Made by a program: the position numbers and the translations under genes
Assembly (NCBI RefSeq): GCF_012241385.1
Contig: NZ_JAAVXB010000019.1
Coordinates: 1 to 36,112, forward strand
DNA: 36,112 nucleotides
Source: Solimonas marina
Lineage (GTDB): Bacteria; Pseudomonadota; Gammaproteobacteria; Nevskiales; Nevskiaceae
Direction of reading: 5' to 3'
Notes under the pieces: model-generated
The model's database searches: none
Told to the model about the DNA's origin: nothing
What the model saw: only the letters and a program-made list of their open reading frames with translations
Part shown: piece after piece, positions 1-9,346 of the stretch
Layout of the letters: the number at the start of each line of letters is the position of its first letter
How positions within the stretch are numbered: the first letter of the stretch is position 1

Positions 1-870
1 GGCTTGCCGCGTGCCTCGATACACCGCGCTGCGCGCGGCACTCGGCATGAACGGTTCAGGGCGTGGAAAAAGTCTGTGCCCGACGCGCCGGCACAGGCCT
101 GCCGTTCAATCAGCCCATCACGCGATCACGCGAGGCAGGCGCACCTTGCCTGCAGTGGACAGATCGAGCCCGGCAGCGCTCACGCGAAACAGGCGCACCT
201 TGCCTGCGGCGGCACAGATCGAGCCCCTCAGGGCTTACACGAAACCCGTTCATGTCGAGTAGGCCCGCAGGGCCGTATCGAGATACGCACCCGGCCCGGC
301 AGAATCCGGCACGCTGGACGAGAGCGCGGCACCGACCACAGCCTGACCCAGGCTTGCCGCGTGCCTCGATACACCGCGCTGCGCGCGGCACTCGGCATGA
401 ACGGTTCAGGGCGTGGAAAAAGTCTGTGCCCGACGCGCCGGCACAGGCCTGCCGTTCAATCAGCCCATCACGCGATCACGCGAGGCAGGCGCACCTGACC
501 TGCAGCAGACAGATCGAGCTCGGCAGCGCTCACCCGAAATCCGTTCATGTCGAGCAGGCCCGCAGGGCCGTATCGAGACACGCACCCGGCCCGGCAGAAT
601 CCGGCACGCTGGACGAGAGCGCGGCACCGACCACAGCCTGCCCCAGGCTTGCCGCGTGCCTCGATACACCGCGCTGCGCGCGGCACTCGGCATGAACGGT
701 TCAGAGATGGAAAAGTCTGTCCCCGCCGTTCAATCAGCCCATCACGCGATCACGCGAGACAGGCGCACCTGACCTGCAGCAGACAGATCGAGCCCGGCAG
801 CGCTCAGCCGAAACCCGTTCATGTCGAGTAGGCCCGCAGGGTCGTATCGAGACACGCGCCCGCCGTCAGG
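1..870. repeat. Tandem array of palindromic family-1 repeats
   Basis: No gene is supported in this 940-base stretch before pyrB. Three tandem units begin near 1, 351 and 646; the first is about 350 bp, the second about 295 bp, the third partial. The first is longer because an inner stretch of roughly 55 bp (around 145-235) is itself duplicated. Each unit holds two facing elements. One, on the minus strand near 11-55, 361-405 and 656-700, has the frame CCGTTCATGCCGAGT ... TATCGAGGCACGC around the hairpin CCGCGC-GCA-GCGCGG. The other, on the plus strand near 243-286, 540-583 and 815-858, has a similar frame around GGCCC-GCA-GGGCC. All six frames are largely open, which is a base-composition effect. 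Confidence 0.85.
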
Positions 871-943
871 GGGCCGCAATCAAACAATTTCGCATTCGCG
901 CGCGCAGTGCGCGACAATAGCCGGCAGTTCCGAATCTGCCCGC

Positions 944-1945
944 ATGAAGCCGACGCTCCAACTCGACTCGCACGGACGCCTGCGCCACTTGTTGACGCTC
1001 GAAGGCCTGTCCAGCGAACTGCTGCTGCAAATCCTCGACGAAGCCGAGATCCACGATCAGGCCTTGCGTGGCCCCGACAAGCGTCAGGCGACGCTGACCG
1101 GGCGCACCGTCATCAACCTGTTTTTCGAACCGAGTACGCGCACGCGCTCGACCTTCGAGCTGGCGGCGACGCGCCTGTCGGCCGACGTGATGAACCTGCA
1201 GATCGCCGCGTCGTCGACATCCAAGGGCGAGACCCTGTTCGACACGCTGAAGACCATGGAGGCGATGCAGGCCGACATGTTCGTGGTCCGCCACGAGGCG
1301 TCCGGCGCCGCGCACTTCTTCGCCGAACACGCGGCGCCCGGCGTGGCGATCCTGAATGCCGGCGACGGCCGCCACGCGCATCCGACCCAGGGGCTGCTCG
1401 ACCTGTTCACGATCCGCCGCTACAAGGGCCCGGACAGCGATTGCTTCAAGAAGCTGACCGTGGCGATCGTCGGCGACGTGCTGCATTCGCGCGTGGCGCG
1501 CTCGGACATCCACGGCCTGCGCACGCTCGGCGCCAAGGAAATCCGCGTGGTCGCACCACCGACGCTGATCCCGGCCGGCATCGAAGAAATGGGCGTCAAG
1601 GTTTTCCACGATCTCGACGCCGGCCTGGCCGGCGCCGACGTGGTCATGCTGCTGCGCCTGCAAAAAGAACGCATGCTCGGCGCCTTCCTGCCGTCGCTGG
1701 CCGAATTCCACCGCGACTTCGGCCTGACACGCGCGCGCCTCGCCAAACTCAAGCCGGACACCATCGTCATGCATCCGGGCCCGATCAATCGCGGTGTCGA
1801 GATCGGCGGCGACGTTGCCTACGGCCCGCACTCGCTGATCCTGCAGCAGGTCAGCCACGGCATCGCCGTGCGCATGGCGGTGATGTCGATGATCCTCGGC
1901 GAACCGCGCGCACCGGTCCGCGCCAAACGCCGGAGCCGCCGATGA
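944..1945 (+). CDS. pyrB: Aspartate carbamoyltransferase catalytic subunit
   Basis: PyrB condenses carbamoyl phosphate with L-aspartate to N-carbamoyl-aspartate, the committed step of pyrimidine synthesis in the cytoplasm. The 333-residue product carries the carbamoyl-phosphate loop STRTR at residues 64-68 (within [13 protein letters not shown]), HPTQGLLD at 146-153 and [11 protein letters not shown] at 277-287, all family hallmarks. The ATG at 944 is chosen because homology begins there; the frame stays open upstream to 821 only through repeat DNA. The C-terminus is Arg-rich (AKRRSRR). Its stop overlaps the next start as ATGA (1942-1945), so translation with the pyrC' product is probably coupled. 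In Pseudomonas-type ATCases these two proteins form one large complex; that role here is inferred from gene order and sequence. Confidence 0.95.
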   Translation: MKPTLQLDSHGRLRHLLTLEGLSSELLLQILDEAEIHDQALRGPDKRQATLTGRTVINLFFEPSTRTRSTFELAATRLSADVMNLQIAASSTSKGETLFDTLKTMEAMQADMFVVRHEASGAAHFFAEHAAPGVAILNAGDGRHAHPTQGLLDLFTIRRYKGPDSDCFKKLTVAIVGDVLHSRVARSDIHGLRTLGAKEIRVVAPPTLIPAGIEEMGVKVFHDLDAGLAGADVVMLLRLQKERMLGAFLPSLAEFHRDFGLTRARLAKLKPDTIVMHPGPINRGVEIGGDVAYGPHSLILQQVSHGIAVRMAVMSMILGEPRAPVRAKRRSRR

Positions 1946-3294
1946 ATCCGAGTCAGCGCAACAAGGCGGTGTCCAGCGACTGGTCACCCGCCCGTGCCGC
2001 CGCCCCCACCACACCCGCCCGCTCGCTGCTGATCCGCGGCGCGCGCGTGCTCGATCCGGCTAGCGGCTTCGACGGCATCGGCCATGTCGGCGTCCGCGAC
2101 GGCGTCATCGACAGCGTCAGCATGGCGCAGCCCAAGGGCCGTTACGAGCAGACGATCGACGCCAAGGGGTTGTGGCTGATGCCCGGCCTGGTCGATCTGT
2201 GCGCACGCTTCCGCGAGCCGGGCCAGACGCACAAGGCCAGCTTCGCCAGCGAAATACCGGCCGCGCAAGCCGGTGGCATCACCACCGTGATCCTGCCGCC
2301 GGACAGCCAGCCGGTCATCGATTCGCCGGCCGCCCTGCTGCGCGTGCAGCGCATCGCCGCGCAAGCCGGCGGACTCGATGCCCGCGTGCTCGGCGCGCTG
2401 ACCAAGGGCCTCGGCGGCGAAGCGCTGTCAGAGCTGTCGGCACTTCAGGCCGGCGGCGCGGTCGGCGCCAGCCAGGCGCTGGCGCCGATCCGCGACGTGC
2501 TGGTCGCACGCCGCGCGCTCGACTACGCACGCGGCCTCGGCATCACCGTTCATGTCTTCGCACAGAACGCCGGGCTCGCCGCCGGCGGTTGCGCACACGA
2601 AGGCGCGGTCGCGACACGTCTTGGCCTGTCGTCGATTCCGGCCACGGCCGAGGTGGCCGATCTGCGCTTCTGGATTTCGCTGGTGGAAGATACCGGCGCG
2701 CGCGTGCACTTCAACCGCCTGTCGACCGCACGCGGCGCCGAGCTGATCGAAAGCGCGCAGCAACGCGGCCTGCCGGTCACCGCCGACGTCGCCGCGCACC
2801 AGCTGTTTCTGACCGATGTCGACGTCGACGGCTTCAATGCGCTGTGTCATGTGATTCCGCCGCTGCGCGATGCCAGCGACCGCGACGCGCTGCGTGCGGC
2901 CGTCGCCAGCGGCGTGATCGGTGCGATCTGCTCGGATCACCAGCCACACGACGCCGACGCCAAGATCAATCCGTTCCCGATGACCGAGCCCGGCATCTCG
3001 GCGCTCGAAACGCTGCTGCCGCTGACGCTGGAGCTGGTTCACGACGGCGTACTCGATCCGTTGGCCGCCGCCGCGCGGCTGTCGCTCGGCCCGGCGCGCA
3101 TCGCCGGCCTTGACGCCGGCACGCTGTCGATCGGCGCCAACGCGGACCTTGTACTGATCGACCCGCAACGCGACTGGACGCTGCATGCCGACCACTTGCG
3201 CAGTGCCGGCCGACACACGCCGTTCGACGGCCGCGTCATGCGTGGCGCCGCCGTGACGACGCTGTTCCGCGGCGTGCCGGTCTATACGGCTTGA
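1942..3294 (+). CDS. pyrC': Inactive dihydroorotase homologue (PyrC')
   Basis: This 450-residue protein belongs to the amidohydrolase/class I dihydroorotase family but appears unable to bind the catalytic metals. The usual DxHxHxREPG motif reads D85-L-C-A-R-F-R-E-P-G94, so both metal-binding histidines are replaced (Cys87, Arg89). The later SDHQPH segment (331-336) keeps the DH pair, and the ALTKG and AGGAVGASQ segments near the carboxylated-lysine region are still recognisable. In Pseudomonas the equivalent PyrC' is a structural partner of PyrB and a separate active dihydroorotase does the chemistry; the same is inferred here. The ATG at 1942 overlaps the pyrB stop by four bases. The frame runs open upstream to 907, but that part is antisense-like shadow within pyrB. 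An N-terminal extension of about 25 residues rich in Ala/Pro precedes the domain. Confidence 0.9.
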   Translation: MNPSQRNKAVSSDWSPARAAAPTTPARSLLIRGARVLDPASGFDGIGHVGVRDGVIDSVSMAQPKGRYEQTIDAKGLWLMPGLVDLCARFREPGQTHKASFASEIPAAQAGGITTVILPPDSQPVIDSPAALLRVQRIAAQAGGLDARVLGALTKGLGGEALSELSALQAGGAVGASQALAPIRDVLVARRALDYARGLGITVHVFAQNAGLAAGGCAHEGAVATRLGLSSIPATAEVADLRFWISLVEDTGARVHFNRLSTARGAELIESAQQRGLPVTADVAAHQLFLTDVDVDGFNALCHVIPPLRDASDRDALRAAVASGVIGAICSDHQPHDADAKINPFPMTEPGISALETLLPLTLELVHDGVLDPLAAAARLSLGPARIAGLDAGTLSIGANADLVLIDPQRDWTLHADHLRSAGRHTPFDGRVMRGAAVTTLFRGVPVYTA

Positions 3295-3319
3295 AGCCGC
3301 GACAGCGCCGCGTCAGCCA

Positions 3320-3348
3320 TTCCCTACTCGCAGCCGGCAAGGTATAAA
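3320..3348 (+). promoter_or_regulatory. Candidate promoter for pilH
   Basis: TATAAA at 3343-3348 lies about 38 bases ahead of the pilH start in an otherwise GC-rich gap. The matching -35 hexamer at 3320-3325 (TTCCCT) is weak. The assignment rests on the -10-like sequence and position only. Confidence 0.3.
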
Positions 3349-3385
3349 GTGCCGATAACGCCCGCGGGGGGCACAGGGAGATGAT

Positions 3386-3751
3386 ATGGCGCGGGTCATG
3401 ATCGTGGACGATTCACCCACGGACGTGCAGAACCTCAAGGGCATCCTGCTCAAGGCGGGTCACGAAGTCAGCGAATCGACGTCGGGACAGGATGCATTGA
3501 CGCGGGTGCGCAATGAAAAGCCCGAAGTCGTCATCATGGACGTCGTGATGCCGGGCGTGAACGGCTTTCAGGCGACGCGCACCTTGTCGAAAGACCCGGA
3601 GACGGCACACATTCCGGTGATCGTCGTCAGCAGCAAAAATCAGGAAACCGACCGCGTCTGGGCCCTGCGTCAGGGCGCGCGCGAGTATCTGGTCAAACCG
3701 GTCAAGGAAAGCGACCTGATCGCAAAAATCAAAACCGTGCTCGGCGCCTGA
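3386..3751 (+). CDS. pilH: Type IV pilus response regulator PilH
   Basis: A single CheY-like receiver domain of 121 residues with no output domain. The acidic pair D8-D9, phospho-acceptor D52 (IMDVVMPG), S82 and K104 (LVKPV) are in place. The segments VMPGVNGFQATRTL and DRVWALRQGAREYL are characteristic of PilH in the Pil-Chp chemosensory system, which controls pilus retraction and twitching, so this is preferred over a generic CheY. A GGGAG ribosome site (3376-3380) precedes the ATG. pilJ follows after 177 bases, but pilG, pilI, pilK and chpA are not in the window, so the sensor kinase must be encoded elsewhere if the pathway is complete. Confidence 0.88.
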   Translation: MARVMIVDDSPTDVQNLKGILLKAGHEVSESTSGQDALTRVRNEKPEVVIMDVVMPGVNGFQATRTLSKDPETAHIPVIVVSSKNQETDRVWALRQGAREYLVKPVKESDLIAKIKTVLGA

Positions 3752-3928
3752 ATGACCGGGCTGGCCGGCGGCAACCGCAAACGGCACGTCGCAGTGGCAG
3801 GCCATGCCATGGGTCGTGACGGTCGGGGATATCGCGGCGGAGTACGACTTCGCCCGACCCGCGCGGACAGCACCGGCGCGTAGAATGCCGAGCGCAATCT
3901 CACTCATGAGCTCCGAGGGGAAGGACTT

Positions 3929-5950
3929 ATGGCGGACACTTCCGCAGCGGTAGCGGCCGGCGGCAGCCGGCGCGAGACCGTGCTGTTTACCAGTGCGGTC
4001 ATTCTCATCTCCGTCGCCCTGATCGGCTTCTTTCTGTCGCAGCACACCAAGGGCCGCGAGCAGACCTGGATCACGCTGGCGCACACGCTGTCGACCAATC
4101 TGGGCGACATCGGCAAGGTCGGCGATCAGGTCGCGCGTGGCGGCACGCCGGACTTCCTGCTCTTGTCGGCACGCGTCGAGGACATCGATTCGACCGTCAA
4201 GGCGCTCAACGACGGTGACCCCGACGCCGGCATCGCCGCGGCCCCGGGCTCGGTCGCCGATGAACTGGCGGCGACCACGGCCGCCTGGCAGCAGCTGGAC
4301 AAGAGCGCACAAACGGTGCTCAAGGGTGAGGACGCCTACAAGAAGACCGCGGCGGCAGCGGCCGCCGTCGTCGAGGCCATTCACCCGGCGGCCCCGGACG
4401 CCAAGGGGCTTTCGGATCTCTATCAGGACGCCGCGCAGCGGCTCGGCCGTGGCGGTTCATCGACGCAGCAGTCGCGTGCCGTCGCCCAGGTCATCCGCCT
4501 CGAACGGATTTCCAGCGATGCCAAGCGCGTGCTCGATACCGGCCGCGACGCGCAGGTCTACGCCAATGCCCTGCTCGCCGACCTCAAGGCCTTCAACGCA
4601 GACAACGAATCGCTGATCGACGACAACGCCACGGCGGCGGCGGCACGGGCGGCGCAGGACCAGCTCAGCGGACTCAGCAAGGCCGTCGCCGACATCGGCG
4701 ACGCGGCGCCGGTGCTCAACCAGATGCAGCTCGCCGCTGCCGAGATGAAGAGCCGCGCGGCCAACGTCATTGCCACGGCGTCGGAACTCGAACAGCGCCT
4801 GATCGATTCGCAGAGCCGGCAGATGATCCTGCCGGTGATCGTCTACGTCGCCGGTGCGCTGGCGATCATCGCCCTGGTCGCGTTCGGCGTCCTGACGCTC
4901 GGCGCCGCACGCAGTCGTGCGCTGCGCGCCGAAGAGCGCGACACGCGCCAGCAGCAGGCCATCTTGTCGCTGCTCGACGAAATCACCAACCTTGCCGACG
5001 GCGATCTGACGGTGGACGTCACGGTCACCGAGGACTTCACAGGCGCGATCGCGGACTCGATCAATTACACCGTGCAGAACATGCGCAACCTCGTCGGCAC
5101 GATCACCTCGGCATCCGACGACGTCACCAGCGCTGCCTCGACGACGCAGGACACGGCGCTGAAGATGAGCGAGGCCTCGAGCCGCCAGGCGCGTGAGGTG
5201 ACCGCGGTGGCCGGCACCATCGCCGCCAGCGCACAGTCGCTGCAGCAGGTCGCCGGCCGCGCCGAGCAGCTCGCCGAGCAGGCCCAGCAATCGGTGCAGG
5301 TTGCCCACAATGGCACCGACACCGTGAATCGCACGATCCTCGGCATGAGCGCGCTGCGCGAACAGATTCAGGACACCTCGAAGCGCATCAAGCGCCTCGG
5401 CGAGTCGTCGCAGGAAATCGGCAACATCATCGAATTCATCAACGACATCGCCGAACAGACCAATACGTTGGCGCTCAACGCATCGATTCAGGCTGCGATG
5501 GCCGGCGAAGCGGGCCGCGGCTTCGCCGTGGTCGCCGATGAAGTGCAGAAGCTCGCAGAACGCGCCGGTTCGGCAACGCGCCAGATCGAAAACCTGGTCA
5601 AGACCATTCAGGCCGACACCCAGGAAGCGATCACATCGATGGAGCGTTCCACCCAGAACGTGGTGTCGGGCGCCAAGAGTGCCGAAGAGGCCGGACAGGC
5701 ACTGACCAAGATCGAAAGCTCCTCGCTCGACCTTTCGCAGCTGATCTCGGAAATCGCCAATTCGGCTCGCGATCAGTCGGCTGCCGCCGCGCGCATCACC
5801 GGCACCATGCAGGTCATTCGAGACATTGCGGTGCAGACTTCAGGATCGGCGACGCAGACCGCCCAAGCTGTCGGAAACCTGAACACGATGTCGGAAAAAC
5901 TGCGCGAATCGGTGGCCGGCTTCACATTACCGAATCAGGCGCCGTATTAA
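3929..5950 (+). CDS. pilJ: Twitching motility methyl-accepting chemotaxis protein PilJ
   Basis: PilJ is the inner-membrane receptor of the Pil-Chp system. The 673-residue protein has a first membrane segment at about 17-37, a long periplasmic region, a second membrane segment at about 302-325, then a cytoplasmic coiled-coil signalling domain. The hairpin tip at about 515-545 reads [18 protein letters not shown] followed by [12 protein letters not shown]. The IQAAMAG form, instead of the IEAARAG of ordinary chemoreceptors, and the C-terminus SVAGFTLP are PilJ features. A strong Shine-Dalgarno stretch (GAGGGGAAGGA, 3915-3925) supports the start. It sits directly after pilH, without the pilI that separates them in Pseudomonas, and is closed by a terminator. 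Confidence 0.92.
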   Translation: MADTSAAVAAGGSRRETVLFTSAVILISVALIGFFLSQHTKGREQTWITLAHTLSTNLGDIGKVGDQVARGGTPDFLLLSARVEDIDSTVKALNDGDPDAGIAAAPGSVADELAATTAAWQQLDKSAQTVLKGEDAYKKTAAAAAAVVEAIHPAAPDAKGLSDLYQDAAQRLGRGGSSTQQSRAVAQVIRLERISSDAKRVLDTGRDAQVYANALLADLKAFNADNESLIDDNATAAAARAAQDQLSGLSKAVADIGDAAPVLNQMQLAAAEMKSRAANVIATASELEQRLIDSQSRQMILPVIVYVAGALAIIALVAFGVLTLGAARSRALRAEERDTRQQQAILSLLDEITNLADGDLTVDVTVTEDFTGAIADSINYTVQNMRNLVGTITSASDDVTSAASTTQDTALKMSEASSRQAREVTAVAGTIAASAQSLQQVAGRAEQLAEQAQQSVQVAHNGTDTVNRTILGMSALREQIQDTSKRIKRLGESSQEIGNIIEFINDIAEQTNTLALNASIQAAMAGEAGRGFAVVADEVQKLAERAGSATRQIENLVKTIQADTQEAITSMERSTQNVVSGAKSAEEAGQALTKIESSSLDLSQLISEIANSARDQSAAAARITGTMQVIRDIAVQTSGSATQTAQAVGNLNTMSEKLRESVAGFTLPNQAPY

Positions 5951-5970
5951 TCCCAACATCTTCACTGATA

Positions 5971-5996
5971 ACCCGGCCGCAGCGCCGGGTTTTTTT
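5971..5996 (+). terminator. Rho-independent terminator after pilJ
   Basis: Inverted repeat ACCCGGC (5971-5977) and GCCGGGT (5984-5990) with a six-base loop, followed directly by TTTTTT. It lies 20 bases after the pilJ stop and separates pilJ from pckA. Confidence 0.9.
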
Positions 5997-6184
5997 GCTT
6001 TTCCGGTCAGTGTCAGGCAAGCCCGGAATTGATAGAAATAGGGTTCGAATCTGCAAACGGCCGGCTTGCGACCGTATGGCCGCTCCCCTACCATGCCCGA
6101 CCACATTTGCTGTACGAGACGACGCCGTTGAGCGCCGTCCGCATATCTATTACAACGCTTTCCATTTATTTTTGAGGATTCTGC

Positions 6185-7837
6185 ATGAGCTTCCAGGCCG
6201 ATCTCGAAAAGCTGTTCGGGCTCAAAGACGTTTCGTATAAGTACGAGCTTTCCAAGGACGCACTGTTCAACGAAGCGATCGCCCATGATCGTGGTCGCGT
6301 GCGGCGCGATGGTCCCAGCGACGAGCAGAAGGCCTTCCCGACTCAGCTCGGCGTCAACGGCCCGCTCGTGTATTACACCGATCCGGATTGCACCGGCCGC
6401 CGGACCAAGGACACCTATGCGGTCAAGTGGCCGGAGGTTGCCGACGAAATCTGGTTCAAGGCCGACCTCAATGCCTATGACCCGGAAAAGTACGAGGGCC
6501 TGCTCAAGCGCGTGATCGCGCACCTCAACGACAAGAAGGCGACGCTGTATGTGAAGGACGTCTTCATGGGCTCGGACCCCGATTTCGCCGTGCCGTACCG
6601 CTTTGTCGGCGAATACGCGACGCACGCGATGTTCGTGCACAACATGTTCCCGAAGAACCTGCCGGGCGTAAAAGACGTCGATGCCCGCCGCTGGACCATG
6701 CTCAATGTGCCCAGCTTCATCTGCGAACCGGAACGTGACGGCAGCCGCTCGGAAGCCGCGGTCATCATCGACACGCGCAACAAGATCTGCCTGGTCGCCG
6801 GCCGCGCCGACTACTGCGGCGTCAACAAGAAGACCATCTTCACGGTCGGCAACTATCTGATGCCGAAGCAGGGCCGTTTGTCGATGCATTGCTCGGCCAA
6901 CGTCGGCAAGGACAACGACGCGGCCATCCTGTTCGGCCTCTCCGGCACCGGCAAGACCACGCTGTCGGCCGACGCCGCGCGCCGCCTGATCGGCGACGAC
7001 GAGACCATCTGGTCCGACAACGGTCTGTGCAACCTCGAAGACGGCTGCTACGCCAAGCTGATCGACCTCGACAAGGACGCCGAGCCGGTCATCGCCCAGG
7101 CGCTGTCGAAGCCGGGCACCATCATCGAGAACGTGCCGCCGCTGCCGGGCAAGAAGATGGAGGAGTGCCATCCGGATGAGCTCGACCTCACGGACGGGTC
7201 GATCGCCGAGAACACGCGCTTCTCCTACCCGCTCGACGCCAACCCGAACGTGATGCCGAACGGCCAGGGTCCGCATCCGAAGACCATCGTGCTGCTCACC
7301 GCCGACGCCTTCGGCGTGCTGCCGCCGATCTCGATCCTCGAACCCAAGGACGTCATGTACCACTTCGTCTCCGGCTTCACGGCGCGCGTTGCCGGCACCG
7401 AAGTCGGCGTCTCCGAACCGCAGCCGACGTTCTCGGCCTGCTTCGGCGGCCCGTTCATGGCGCAGAAGCCGAACGTCTACGCCAAGCTGCTCGCGGAAAA
7501 GATGGAAAAGCATCACGCACGCTGCATCCTGCTCAACACCGGCTGGAGCGGTGGCCCTTACGGCACCGGCAAGCGCATGAAGCTGTCGGTCACGCGTGCG
7601 CTGCTCAACGCCGCGCTGAACGGCGAGCTCGACAACGTCGAAACCGAGACTCAGGACATCCTCAAGCTGAAGATGCCGAAGTCGTGCCCCGGCGTCGACA
7701 GTGCGATCCTCGACCCGCGCAACACCTGGGCCGACAAGGCCGCCTACGATGCCACCGCTACCAAGCTGCGTGACATGTTCCGCGAGAACTTCAAGAAGAA
7801 GGGTTTCGCCGAATTCGGCATCGAAGAACGCATCTGA
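6185..7837 (+). CDS. pckA: Phosphoenolpyruvate carboxykinase (ATP type)
   Basis: PckA converts oxaloacetate and ATP to phosphoenolpyruvate, CO2 and ADP, the entry step of gluconeogenesis in the cytoplasm. The 550-residue length is slightly above the usual 510-540. The P-loop GLSGTGKTT starts at residue 251, with Lys257, and is followed by the metal-binding kinase-2 region LIGDDETIWSDNG. SGFTARVAGTE, FSACFGGPF and NTGWSGGPYGTGKRMKL are diagnostic of the ATP-dependent rather than the GTP-dependent family. The ATG at 6185 follows GAGGAT. The gene stands alone between terminators at 5971-5996 and 7857-7886, so it is probably monocistronic. The 234-base leader beyond the pilJ terminator must hold its promoter, but I could not pick a clear one. 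Confidence 0.96.
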   Translation: MSFQADLEKLFGLKDVSYKYELSKDALFNEAIAHDRGRVRRDGPSDEQKAFPTQLGVNGPLVYYTDPDCTGRRTKDTYAVKWPEVADEIWFKADLNAYDPEKYEGLLKRVIAHLNDKKATLYVKDVFMGSDPDFAVPYRFVGEYATHAMFVHNMFPKNLPGVKDVDARRWTMLNVPSFICEPERDGSRSEAAVIIDTRNKICLVAGRADYCGVNKKTIFTVGNYLMPKQGRLSMHCSANVGKDNDAAILFGLSGTGKTTLSADAARRLIGDDETIWSDNGLCNLEDGCYAKLIDLDKDAEPVIAQALSKPGTIIENVPPLPGKKMEECHPDELDLTDGSIAENTRFSYPLDANPNVMPNGQGPHPKTIVLLTADAFGVLPPISILEPKDVMYHFVSGFTARVAGTEVGVSEPQPTFSACFGGPFMAQKPNVYAKLLAEKMEKHHARCILLNTGWSGGPYGTGKRMKLSVTRALLNAALNGELDNVETETQDILKLKMPKSCPGVDSAILDPRNTWADKAAYDATATKLRDMFRENFKKKGFAEFGIEERI

Positions 7838-7856
7838 TTCACGCAAGCTTCAAGAA

Positions 7857-7886
7857 AACGGCGGACTCTGGTCCGCCGTTTTTTTT
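7857..7886 (+). terminator. Rho-independent terminator after pckA
   Basis: Perfect ten-base-pair stem AACGGCGGAC / GTCCGCCGTT (7857-7866, 7871-7880) with a TCTG loop and a T-run ending at 7886. It begins 20 bases after the pckA stop. Confidence 0.95.
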
Positions 7887-7955
7887 GGCCGCCCGCGGCT
7901 CGCCAGCCGCGCCGCGCTACGCTATCGTGACCGCTAACACTGCGTGCAACGCCCC

Positions 7956-8585
7956 ATGGATTCCGTCAATCGCATCTTCTGCATCGGCAAGAACTACGCC
8001 GAACACGTCGCTGAACTCGCCCACCTCGGTCATGCCCCCGACGGCGATTGCGTGGTCTTCCTCAAGCCAGCCTCGGCGATCGTCGAGGAAGGCCAGACCA
8101 TCGCCCTGCCCAAAGGGCGCGGCAGCATTCACCACGAAGCCGAGTTGGTCGTACAGCTGACCGGCGGCGGCCGCGATATCACGATGGAAGAAGCGCTGGA
8201 ATGCGTCGCCGGCATGACGCTGGGGCTGGACCTGACGCTGCGCGATCTGCAGACCGAGCTGAAAAGGAAGGGCAAGCCCTGGGAACTGGCCAAGGCCTTC
8301 GACGGCTCGGCGCCGCTGGGCGACTTCAAGCCCTATCTCGCACATGACCTGCAGGCGCTGGAATTCACTTGCCACGTCAACGGTCAGCTGCGTCAGCATG
8401 GCCACACCCGGGACATGCTGTTCCCGGTCGCGCAGCAGATTCGCATCCTGTCGCAAACCTGGTCTCTGGAACCGGGCGACATCATCTACACCGGAACGCC
8501 GGCCGGCGTCGGCCCGCTCGAACCGGGCGATCAGGTCGTGCTCGAAAGCCCGAGCATCGGCCGCTTCAGCTGGAGCTGCACCTGA
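7956..8585 (+). CDS. Fumarylacetoacetate hydrolase family protein
   Basis: A compact 209-residue single-domain FAH-fold enzyme of the YcgM/FAHD1 type. Members hydrolyse acylpyruvates or decarboxylate oxaloacetate with Mg2+ or Mn2+; the substrate here cannot be read from the sequence. Visible marks are IGKNYAEHVAEL near the start, HHEAELVV with the metal-binding glutamates at about 56-63, GMTLGLDLTLRDLQ, AKAFDGSAPLG and TGTPAGVGPLEPGD. The ATG at 7956 fits the family N-terminus; a GTG four codons upstream (7944) is possible. Its stop overlaps the next start by one base (TGATG), suggesting co-transcription with the DUF502 gene. Confidence 0.88.
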   Translation: MDSVNRIFCIGKNYAEHVAELAHLGHAPDGDCVVFLKPASAIVEEGQTIALPKGRGSIHHEAELVVQLTGGGRDITMEEALECVAGMTLGLDLTLRDLQTELKRKGKPWELAKAFDGSAPLGDFKPYLAHDLQALEFTCHVNGQLRQHGHTRDMLFPVAQQIRILSQTWSLEPGDIIYTGTPAGVGPLEPGDQVVLESPSIGRFSWSCT

Positions 8586-9298
8586 TGCCGCTACAACCCT
8601 TGCTGTCGGACGCGGCGCGCAAGACCATGCGCAAGGCGGCGTCGATCTTCTTTGCCGGCCTGATCGCGGTGCTGCCGATCCTCGTCACCTTCAGTCTGGT
8701 GATGTGGCTGATCGGCTCGGCCGAATCGGTACTCGGCGGGGTACTCAGCGTCGTGCTGCCGGGACAGGCCTATCACCCCGGCATGGGCCTGATCTTCGCG
8801 CTGATCCTGATCTTTATTGTCGGCCTCGGCATGCAGGGCCTGGTGTCGCGCCAGGTCTTCGTCTGGATCGACCAGAACCTCAACCGCATCCCGCTGATCA
8901 AGACGATCTACGGCGCGGTGCGCGATCTCACCGATCTGGTGTCGCCGAAACAGGGCGGCCAGAAACTCGGGCGGGTGGTCATGGTGCAATGGCCGAACCA
9001 GCCCATCCGGCTGGTCGGCTTCGTCACCGTCGAGGAGCTCAGCCGCTTCGAGATTGCCGCCGACGAGGACTGCGTGGCCGTCTACATGCCGATGAGCTAC
9101 CAGATTGGCGGCTATACGGCGATCGTGCCGCGGCAATATCTGACGCCGCTCGATATGAGCGTCGAGGACGCGATGCGCTTCGTCATCACCGCCGGCGTCT
9201 CGCGCTCCGAAGGCAGCCGCGTTGCCGCGACCGTCGCGCCGGCCTCGACGACGACGCCACCGCCGCCCTCATCGCCCCCTGGCGGCGCGGCGCCCTGA
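8585..9298 (+). CDS. DUF502 family inner-membrane protein
   Basis: A 237-residue protein matching the uncharacterised DUF502 family, found widely in proteobacteria and also in plants (LIKE COV). Two membrane helices are visible at about 19-40 and 60-82, the second after the short loop around PGQAYHPGMG. Then come the family segments NRIPLIKTIYGAVRDLTDL, GFVT and MPMSYQIGGYTAIVP. The last 25 or so residues are low-complexity Thr/Pro/Ser. Its molecular function is not known to me. The start at 8585 (TGATG with the FAH stop) is chosen because the conserved N-terminal amphipathic stretch begins there; the frame is open further upstream only as a shadow of the FAH gene. Confidence 0.82.
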   Translation: MPLQPLLSDAARKTMRKAASIFFAGLIAVLPILVTFSLVMWLIGSAESVLGGVLSVVLPGQAYHPGMGLIFALILIFIVGLGMQGLVSRQVFVWIDQNLNRIPLIKTIYGAVRDLTDLVSPKQGGQKLGRVVMVQWPNQPIRLVGFVTVEELSRFEIAADEDCVAVYMPMSYQIGGYTAIVPRQYLTPLDMSVEDAMRFVITAGVSRSEGSRVAATVAPASTTTPPPPSSPPGGAAP

Positions 9299-9346
9299 TT
9301 CGCCGCGACGGCGCAGGGCGGCTGTCCCGCTGATCCAGGTCGTCTC

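Noticed and set aside
4-831. Overlapping open frames in the first repeat block
   Set aside because: They are open in many frames at once, repeat with the DNA unit, and lack any recognisable protein pattern or ribosome site.
907-1941. N-terminal extension of pyrC' through pyrB
   Set aside because: The translated part is Arg/Pro-rich shadow of pyrB; the ATGA-linked ATG at 1942 fits the family.
5927-7846. 639-codon open frame antisense to pckA
   Set aside because: It mirrors pckA almost exactly and shows no domain or realistic composition; it is a GC-rich third-position shadow. Similar long antisense frames over pyrB, der, bamB and nifS were dropped for the same reason.
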